A stretch of DNA of 64,000 nucleotides from the NCBI RefSeq assembly GCF_004336985.1, contig NZ_SJUO01000003.1, positions 1 to 64,000 on the forward strand, given 5' to 3'. This document shows positions 58,459 to 64,000 of the stretch, piece by piece. The notes below the pieces were generated by a model. It saw nothing but the letters and a program-made list of their open reading frames with translations. It was not told where the DNA came from and did no database searches. Both the position numbers and the translations under genes were made by a program. Each line of letters starts with the position of its first letter. The stretch's first letter is position 1. This stretch comes from Exiguobacterium sp. SL-9. GTDB taxonomy: Bacteria; Bacillota; Bacilli; Exiguobacteriales; Exiguobacteriaceae.

Positions 58459-60287
58459 TCTCATTCTCACTCTTCATCGTCTTATTTTTAGTGATCGTCG
58501 GTGCGATTCAATACTTACGCATTCACTCGCTGCATACGTTATTGCCAAACGTTGCCGAGCAACAGATGAACATCGATCAATTGAAGAGTGATGCCTCAGC
58601 AAAAGCAGGTGCGCATCAGATTCAAGTTTATCTCGTCCGGGATGAAGGCGATTTGGCGGTCGAAACGGCGAACAACCTGTTATATGGACTGCAATACGCC
58701 AAACTCGATGTTCGTGAAATCAGTCCTCTCGGGGCAAGCTCTATCACCCCATCACCATACACCATCATCATTTTCACAGGTGAAAATACGTCCAGATGGC
58801 CGTTCGCGGACATGAAACGCTACGTCGAACAGGGCGGGAATCTCGTATTCGCAAACCGGTTCAAAGACCCATCGTGGAATGAGTTGACCGGGATTGAAGA
58901 GATTGGTGACTTTGTGCCCGATGTGTATGGCTTGAGTTTTGAAGAGACGATTTTTCCCGGGTATGTCGACTTGAACCCGCCAGATGATCTCTTTGTCCAT
59001 AGCGTCGTCGATTTTTCGATTGCAGACGATGCCAACGTCATGTTGTCAGCCGAAGGATTTCCGATTCTTTGGGAATACGGTGTCGGAGACGGGAATGTCC
59101 TCTATTGGAACACGACGATCACCGATCAAAAGATGATCCGCGGGTTGTTCGTCCAGACGCTCGGTACGATGCCGCCGGCGTTCGTCACGGCACAAGCAGC
59201 CGTTAAACTCATGTACATTGACGATTTCCCGGCACCAGTCATGGATGGGAAGATGAAAGACGTCTCTGCCACCCCCCTCGATAAATCGGTCAAAGATTTC
59301 TTCGCCGAGGATTGGTGGGAAGACATGGTTGATTTGGCGGAAGACGATGATTTGATTTACACGGGGGCGATGATCGGGACGTATGAAGAAGAGATGGAGC
59401 TCGTCGACGAACAGTTGATTAAACGTGGCGAGTTCCCGATGCTCTACTTCGGTCGAAAATTGATTGCCCACGGTGGGGAGATTGGACTCCATGGTTATAA
59501 CCACCAGTCGCTCGTCACCGCCGATGAACCGATCGATCCAACGTATGGGTATATTCCTTGGAAGGATAAGGATGAGATGAAACGGTCGTTACTTCAAGCC
59601 GAATCCGTGTTTGCAAATTATTTCCCGGACGAGACGCTCAAGTCATACGTCCCGCCGTCGAACGCGCTCAACCGGACAGGGGTCGATGCGATCGCTGAGG
59701 CGCTGCCAGAACTTCGCACAATCGCCTCGCTCTATACGGGAGAGCAAGAGAGCGGGGACTTCGTCCAAGAGTTCGAATTTGATGCGACGCATCCGAACTT
59801 GTACCATTTCCCGCGCGTGACGAGCGATTACGGGGAAGAACGCGGATCGATTTTCCAAATGGTCGATGCAATCGCCAATTTCGGTGTGTTTTCCCACTTC
59901 ATTCACCCGGATGATGTCATCGATCCAGACCGGGCCTTCGGTCGGGACTGGGATACGATGTTCGCGAGTCTGCGTAAAATCGTCCACGACGTGAAGAATC
60001 AATATCCGCATCTTGAAGCGTACACGCAACACTACGCGACCGAAAAGATGATCACCTACCAACAAGCTGATTTAAACGTCACATTCGATGAGTCGACCGT
60101 CTATTTAGCTGGGGAAGGACTCGTCAACCCATCCCATTTCACGATCCGTCTCAAACCAGGCCAGTCACTCGAGACAGGGGAGTTTGATTTCGGAACGGTC
60201 GAACAGTGGGACGCCGATCGTCCGCTCTATCTCGTCAAACTGACGTCGGCGAATGCTGAAATCGCCATCAAGGGGGAAGTGCAATGA
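58440..60287 (+). CDS. pelA: PelA-type deacetylase (DUF2194)
   Basis: 615 residues: N-terminal membrane anchor (about 7-26), a Rossmann/GATase-like domain (about 58-240) and a CE4-like polysaccharide deacetylase domain with the metal Asp pair at 261-262 (YIDDFP) and the metal His motif HGYNH at 351-355, then a beta-rich C-terminal part (from 555). De-N-acetylates the GalNAc-rich Pel polymer. Unlike Pseudomonas PelA it lacks the hydrolase domain, which is the separate lipoprotein upstream. Overlaps both pelE and pelF. Confidence 0.92.
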   Translation: MEKRTVISFSLFIVLFLVIVGAIQYLRIHSLHTLLPNVAEQQMNIDQLKSDASAKAGAHQIQVYLVRDEGDLAVETANNLLYGLQYAKLDVREISPLGASSITPSPYTIIIFTGENTSRWPFADMKRYVEQGGNLVFANRFKDPSWNELTGIEEIGDFVPDVYGLSFEETIFPGYVDLNPPDDLFVHSVVDFSIADDANVMLSAEGFPILWEYGVGDGNVLYWNTTITDQKMIRGLFVQTLGTMPPAFVTAQAAVKLMYIDDFPAPVMDGKMKDVSATPLDKSVKDFFAEDWWEDMVDLAEDDDLIYTGAMIGTYEEEMELVDEQLIKRGEFPMLYFGRKLIAHGGEIGLHGYNHQSLVTADEPIDPTYGYIPWKDKDEMKRSLLQAESVFANYFPDETLKSYVPPSNALNRTGVDAIAEALPELRTIASLYTGEQESGDFVQEFEFDATHPNLYHFPRVTSDYGEERGSIFQMVDAIANFGVFSHFIHPDDVIDPDRAFGRDWDTMFASLRKIVHDVKNQYPHLEAYTQHYATEKMITYQQADLNVTFDESTVYLAGEGLVNPSHFTIRLKPGQSLETGEFDFGTVEQWDADRPLYLVKLTSANAEIAIKGEVQ

Positions 60288-61702
60288 AAATCGGACTTGT
60301 CTTAGAGGGGAGTTATCCGTATGTGAGCGGTGGCGTCTCGAGTTGGACGCAGACGTTGATCGAGGCGATGCCCGAGGTGTCGTTTGAAATCATCTCAATT
60401 CAACCGACCGAAAAGCGTCTAGAAGAGATGAAATATGCATTGCCGCCCAACGTCTCAGGAATCACCCATTTGTATTTGAATGACGTGGGCGAGCGGGCGA
60501 AGGGGCGGTTGAAGTGGGACGCCGAAGAAGAACAGAAAGTATCCGATTGGCTCATGTTGAAGAGCCCGAACCGGCAAGCACTCCGCCTGCTCGGAAAAGA
60601 AGTGCCCTCGAGTCAGGCGTTTTTCGCAAGTGAATTTTTTTGGAAAAATGTCAAATCGGCCTATTCCGAAGAAATGAACGGGGGCTCGTTCATCGACTAT
60701 TTTTGGATGTGGCAAAGCATGTACACCCCGATTTTGCGGGTACTTCATCAACCGCTCCCGAAAGTCGACCTCGTGCACGCTGTATCCACGGGATATGCTG
60801 GCGTGGTCGCCTCGTACATGAAAGAGACGCAAGGGATCCCGTTCATCTTGACTGAGCATGGCATTTATTCGCGCGAGCGGGAAGAGGAGATTTTGCAGTC
60901 GTATTGGATTCCGGCACCGTATAAGCCGAGGTGGGTCCGTTTCTTTCACCACTTGTCGCGCGAAGCATACAATGCGGCCGACGAAATTATCACGTTGTTC
61001 GAACGGAATCGTGAATATCAAGAATGGATCGGCGCCCCGAGCGAGAAGACGAAAATTATCGCCAACGGCATCGCCGACCGTCAAATTCAAGCGACGGTCA
61101 ATCGTCCCGAACACGATCTCTTTCAAATCGGGGCCATCGTCCGCTTAGTGCCGATCAAAGACTTGAAGACGATGATTTATGCCGCCAAGATTTTGCAGGA
61201 GCGGAATCGACTTTTCAAGCTGACGATTATGGGTCCGCTCGATGAAGATGAGAAATATGCGGAAGAGTGCCGTCTGCTCATCGAACAGAGCGGGCTGACC
61301 GATTATGTCGAACTCGCCGGAAAAGTCGACGTCCAAGCCTATTTGCCGAAGTTCGATTTATTGCTGTTGACGAGCATCTCGGAAGGTCAACCGCTCGCGA
61401 TTCTTGAGGGGATGGCTGCAGGCATTCCTTGGGTCGCGACCGATGTCGGGGCTTGTTCCGAGCTCTTGTACGGCCGAGAAGACGATCCGTTCGGACCAGC
61501 AGGGTTCATTGTGCCACCGGTTCATCCGGAAGCGGTCGCGGACAAGGTCGAGTGGATGATGGATTATCCGAAAGAACGGATGCGTTTTGGGAAGAACGGA
61601 CGGGAGCGGGTCCGCCAATATTATCGTCTCCAACAAGTTGTGGACCGCTACAAGGCCATCTATGAAACGAGGAGGGAACAGTATGGCGGGCATCGGGTTT
61701 AA
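60284..61702 (+). CDS. pelF: PelF, GT4-family Pel glycosyltransferase
   Basis: 472 residues. The N-terminal IGLVLEGSYPYVSGGVSSWTQ is diagnostic for PelF, with LTEHGIYSREREEE and the sugar-nucleotide-binding EGQPLAILEGMAAGIPWVATDVG (E-x7-E motif near 365-375). Cytosolic polymerase using a UDP-sugar (UDP-GalNAc/GlcNAc type in studied Pel systems). ATG overlaps the pelA stop (ATGA). Its end overlaps pelG by 20 bases. Confidence 0.95.
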   Translation: MKIGLVLEGSYPYVSGGVSSWTQTLIEAMPEVSFEIISIQPTEKRLEEMKYALPPNVSGITHLYLNDVGERAKGRLKWDAEEEQKVSDWLMLKSPNRQALRLLGKEVPSSQAFFASEFFWKNVKSAYSEEMNGGSFIDYFWMWQSMYTPILRVLHQPLPKVDLVHAVSTGYAGVVASYMKETQGIPFILTEHGIYSREREEEILQSYWIPAPYKPRWVRFFHHLSREAYNAADEIITLFERNREYQEWIGAPSEKTKIIANGIADRQIQATVNRPEHDLFQIGAIVRLVPIKDLKTMIYAAKILQERNRLFKLTIMGPLDEDEKYAEECRLLIEQSGLTDYVELAGKVDVQAYLPKFDLLLLTSISEGQPLAILEGMAAGIPWVATDVGACSELLYGREDDPFGPAGFIVPPVHPEAVADKVEWMMDYPKERMRFGKNGRERVRQYYRLQQVVDRYKAIYETRREQYGGHRV

Positions 61703-63131
61703 GTTACAGAAGTTGTTTCAAGAAGACTACTACTCGTCCCGGCTGAAGGCGTACACGTTCTCAGGCCTCGTCACATCCGGACCGTGGTTGATCGTGATTT
61801 TGGTCGTCGGCACGATTCAATGGCTGGCGTTCCAAATGCCGACGTTGTCACTCGCCGAGCGGACGCTTTTCATGATCTCGGTCTCGTATGCGTTCATTTT
61901 CTCGCAAATTTTGTTCAGCTTCCAACAGCTTGTCGTCACACGATACGTGGCGGACTTGTTTTACGAAAAGAAGGCGCACGAGATTTTCCCGGTGTTCACC
62001 GGGATGCTCAAAGTGACGATTCTCGCAGCAACAATCCTGTACAGCATCTTTTGGTTATTGTCTCCGCTCGACTTCTTATACAAATTGACGCTGTTCGTCT
62101 TGTTCATGATGATCAACGTCATCTGGGTCATGTTCTTGTTTTTAAGTGCCGCGAAGTATTATCAAGCGGTGGCCTATAGTTTCCTACTCGGTGGCCTCAT
62201 CTCGGTCGGGAGCGTCTATGCGATTAGTCGCCTCATGACCAATCCGTCTAGTCTCGAGCTGTTGCTCGGTTTCACGGCCGGGATGATTGTGACGTTGTTC
62301 GGGTTGTTCTTCGCGATGCTCCGGACGTTCCCGCTCCGCTATGCTGTGAAAGAGTTCTCGTACTTTAAGTACTTCGACCGCTATCCGGACCTGTTCGCCA
62401 TCGGCGTGTTGTACGTGCTCGGGATTTGGGTCACGAACTTTATCATCTGGTTCGGGGAAGGGCGTATCATCATCGCGGACTCGTTCTTGTTCAACCCGTA
62501 TTACGACACGGCCATTTTTTGGTCGTATTTGACCATTATCCCGACGCAGTTGTTGTTCGTCGTCGCCGTCGAGACAAGATTTTATGAGCGCTATCGCACG
62601 TTTTATGGATTGATTAACTACGGCGGAGCGCTCCATCAAATCGAGAAAGCGAAACAGACGATGACGTCCGTGTTAAAGAATGAGTTGATTCGACTCGCGC
62701 GCAGCCAAGGCGTCGTGACGCTGTTCGCCATCCTCATGGCAGGCATGTTCGTCGGCTGGATCGGTGTGCCGGACGAGATCGGGCAAATCTTTCGGATGAC
62801 GACGCTCGCGGCGTTCGCGAACGCGATGATCCTTATTTTGACCCTGTTACTACTCTATTTCGAGGATCGGCGCGGGGCGTTGTTCATCACGCTGTCCTTC
62901 TTCACGCTGAACGCGTTGTTCACGCTCTTGCTCTTGCCGCGCGGCATCGATTGGTACGGCGTCGGCTTTGCCGTCAGCACGACCATCACGTTCTTTTTGG
63001 CCGGACTGCGCTTGATTTATTACATGGGGAAAGTCGATTATTTCGTGTTCGCGATATCGAATCGTCGCAAACTCGGTACCGAGCGGTTCTCTCAAATGGG
63101 AACGTTGTTGAACCGGCGTTTCTCTCGATAA
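61683..63131 (+). CDS. pelG: PelG, membrane transporter of Pel polymer
   Basis: 482 residues with about 12 membrane helices: start MAGIGFKLQKLFQEDYYSSRLKAY (PelG signature), YALSQILFSFQQLVVTRYVADLFY-like segment and GRIIIADSFLFNPYYDTAIF. PelG is a MOP-superfamily-type transporter that works with PelF, PelD and PelE. ATG-61683 after AGGAGG, within pelF. Frame extends upstream only as a shadow. Last gene of the operon. Confidence 0.93.
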   Translation: MAGIGFKLQKLFQEDYYSSRLKAYTFSGLVTSGPWLIVILVVGTIQWLAFQMPTLSLAERTLFMISVSYAFIFSQILFSFQQLVVTRYVADLFYEKKAHEIFPVFTGMLKVTILAATILYSIFWLLSPLDFLYKLTLFVLFMMINVIWVMFLFLSAAKYYQAVAYSFLLGGLISVGSVYAISRLMTNPSSLELLLGFTAGMIVTLFGLFFAMLRTFPLRYAVKEFSYFKYFDRYPDLFAIGVLYVLGIWVTNFIIWFGEGRIIIADSFLFNPYYDTAIFWSYLTIIPTQLLFVVAVETRFYERYRTFYGLINYGGALHQIEKAKQTMTSVLKNELIRLARSQGVVTLFAILMAGMFVGWIGVPDEIGQIFRMTTLAAFANAMILILTLLLLYFEDRRGALFITLSFFTLNALFTLLLLPRGIDWYGVGFAVSTTITFFLAGLRLIYYMGKVDYFVFAISNRRKLGTERFSQMGTLLNRRFSR

Positions 63132-63135
63132 AGGG

Positions 63136-63164
63136 TTTTCAGTACGAGGAAAGACTGATATGAT
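63136..63164 (+). promoter_or_regulatory. Possible promoter of the tenA riboswitch transcript
   Basis: TTTTCA (63136-63141), 17-base spacer, TGATATGAT extended -10 (63156-63164). Confidence 0.45.
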
Positions 63165-63196
63165 GTGGTCGTAGACGACCAAATTTCATAATGTTT

Positions 63197-63288
63197 ACCA
63201 CTAGGGGAGTCGCGTGACGCGGCTGAGATGGACGAGGTCCAGACCCTTTGAACCTGATCTAGTTCACGCTAGCGTAGGGAAGTGGGCG
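63197..63288 (+). promoter_or_regulatory. TPP riboswitch of tenA
   Basis: Contains GGGGAGTCGC, GGCTGAGATGGAC, GACCCTTTGAACCTGATCTAG, CGCTAGCGTAGGGAAGTGG, the conserved blocks of the THI element. A terminator follows at 63320. It represses the gene when TPP is bound. Confidence 0.95.
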
Positions 63289-63319
63289 AACCGATTGTTT
63301 TCGTACACTTTGTGTAAAT

Positions 63320-63357
63320 CCGACGCCGCTTCCGTTATGGGAGGCGGCGTCTTTTTT
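63320..63357 (+). terminator. Riboswitch-controlled terminator before tenA
   Basis: Stem GACGCCGC/GCGGCGTC with inner CTTCC/GGGAG pairing and seven T, between the TPP aptamer and the tenA ribosome binding site. Confidence 0.85.
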
Positions 63358-63379
63358 GATCACAAAGGAGGAGACATGA

Positions 63380-64000
63380 ATGACATTTACCGCACATCTT
63401 CGACAAGAGGCAGATGCTTTGTTTCAAGCCAGTTTTGATCACCCGTTCGTCCGCGAACTCGGAACGGGTGAACTTGATGAGGCGAAATTTCGGCATTACG
63501 TCATGCAAGACTCATACTATTTGAACCAGTTCTCAAAAGTGCAGGCGAAAGGGGCGACACTCGCCCCCAACATGGAAGTGGCGAGCCGCTTTTTGACACA
63601 CGCGCTTCATACCATCGAAGCGGAACATGCATTACATCGTGAGTTTTTCACGTTGCTCGACGTCACGGAGGCAGAGTGGGCGACGTTTGAGCCTGCACCG
63701 ACAGCTTACGCTTATGCGCTCCATATGCAACAAGCCGGTCCGACGCTCGGTGATGTACTGGCGTCAATTTTGCCGTGTTATTGGGTGTATTACGAGATTG
63801 GCGAACGCATGAAAGACGCGACCCCGGATCACCCGATTTATGCGACGTGGATTGCGACGTACGGCTCGGAATGGTTCCGCGACCTCGTCGAAGAGCAGAT
63901 TGAGCGGCTCGACGTGCTCGCCGGACAAGCGACGGCGGAAGAACGTTTTCGGTATCAACAACTGTTCTTGAAGAGTTGCTATTATGAACATGCATTTTGG
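63380..64000 (+). CDS. tenA: Thiaminase II / aminopyrimidine aminohydrolase TenA, 3' end cut by window
   Basis: 207 codons visible, about 15-25 missing. TenA salvages the pyrimidine moiety of degraded thiamin. Features: EADALFQASFDHPFVRELGTGELDEAKFRHYVMQDSYYL start, the catalytic Cys in SILPCYWVYYEIG (near 133) and the C-terminal EHAFW. ATG-63380 lies seven bases after AAAGGAGGA. An alternative frame (63376) is a shadow. Controlled by the TPP riboswitch upstream. Confidence 0.95.
   Translation, partial: MTFTAHLRQEADALFQASFDHPFVRELGTGELDEAKFRHYVMQDSYYLNQFSKVQAKGATLAPNMEVASRFLTHALHTIEAEHALHREFFTLLDVTEAEWATFEPAPTAYAYALHMQQAGPTLGDVLASILPCYWVYYEIGERMKDATPDHPIYATWIATYGSEWFRDLVEEQIERLDVLAGQATAEERFRYQQLFLKSCYYEHAFW

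Noticed and set aside
63214-63438. 74-codon frame over the second TPP riboswitch
   Set aside because: It crosses the aptamer and terminator; tenA is in another frame with a well placed ribosome binding site.
1-64000. CRISPR array, insertion sequences, prophage, integrase or toxin-antitoxin genes
   Set aside because: No repeat-spacer array, transposase, integrase or phage structural gene was seen in reading both strands.

Overview
This window looks like chromosomal DNA from a Gram-positive Bacillota of the Bacillales, most likely Exiguobacterium or a close relative. The evidence is the conserved order rocF-sigW-rsiW-cdaA-cdaR-glmM-glmS behind an rRNA operon, TPP riboswitches and a glmS ribozyme of the Bacillus type, strong AAGGAGG-like ribosome binding sites, many TTG/GTG starts, and base composition that is roughly balanced by eye. 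I see no insertion sequence, prophage, integrase or CRISPR array. The genus is an inference from gene order and protein style; no search was run.

Layout. 1-730: the 3' end of a 5S rRNA gene and eight tRNA genes (Asn, Glu, Val, Thr, Tyr, Lys, Gly, Ala), then two terminators. 0.9-9.0 kb: a cell-envelope block with arginase, the envelope-stress sigma factor SigW and its anti-sigma factor, the c-di-AMP cyclase CdaA with its regulator CdaR, and GlmM and GlmS for amino-sugar precursors; glmS is preceded by a self-cleaving GlcN6P ribozyme. 9.2-18.8 kb: small membrane and regulatory genes, a MarR-MMPL exporter operon with tandem operators, a chemoreceptor and VOC/monooxygenase proteins. 18.8-24.5 kb (mostly minus strand): an LtaS-like phosphoglycerol transferase, small membrane proteins, a TPP-riboswitch-controlled thiazole transporter (thiW), a lipoprotein with an internal duplication and a DUF4129-like protein divergent from moxR/DUF58. 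24.6-31 kb: MoxR/DUF58, a chloramphenicol acetyltransferase-TPR fusion and an MhqR-type quinone-stress operon with two matching operators. 31-54.6 kb: housekeeping and accessory enzymes including seven GNATs over the whole window, an M23 peptidase, pirin, aldehyde dehydrogenase, a PadR/HAAS pair with duplicated operators, a Cys-rich copper-binding protein, and a Qnr-like pentapeptide protein translationally coupled to an ANT(6)-like enzyme. 55.3-63.1 kb: a Gram-positive-type Pel exopolysaccharide operon (lipoprotein hydrolase, pelD, pelE, pelA deacetylase, pelF, pelG). 63.2-64 kb: a second TPP riboswitch and tenA, cut by the window end.

How the genes work together. SigW appears to control itself and at least two small membrane-protein genes through nearly identical TGAAAC-N16/17-CGTA promoters found here. 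CdaA/CdaR/GlmM form the known c-di-AMP module tied to peptidoglycan precursor supply, which continues into GlmS. ThiW and TenA are both salvage functions for thiamin under TPP control. The Pel cluster has no PelB/PelC, as expected without an outer membrane, and its PelD keeps an RxxD inhibitory-site motif inside a ruined GGDEF domain, so Pel synthesis is probably switched on by c-di-GMP. The most rewarding items for follow-up are the Pel locus with PelD, the cysteine-free RsiW, the CAT-TPR fusion, and the several operator arrays that can be read directly next to their regulators.
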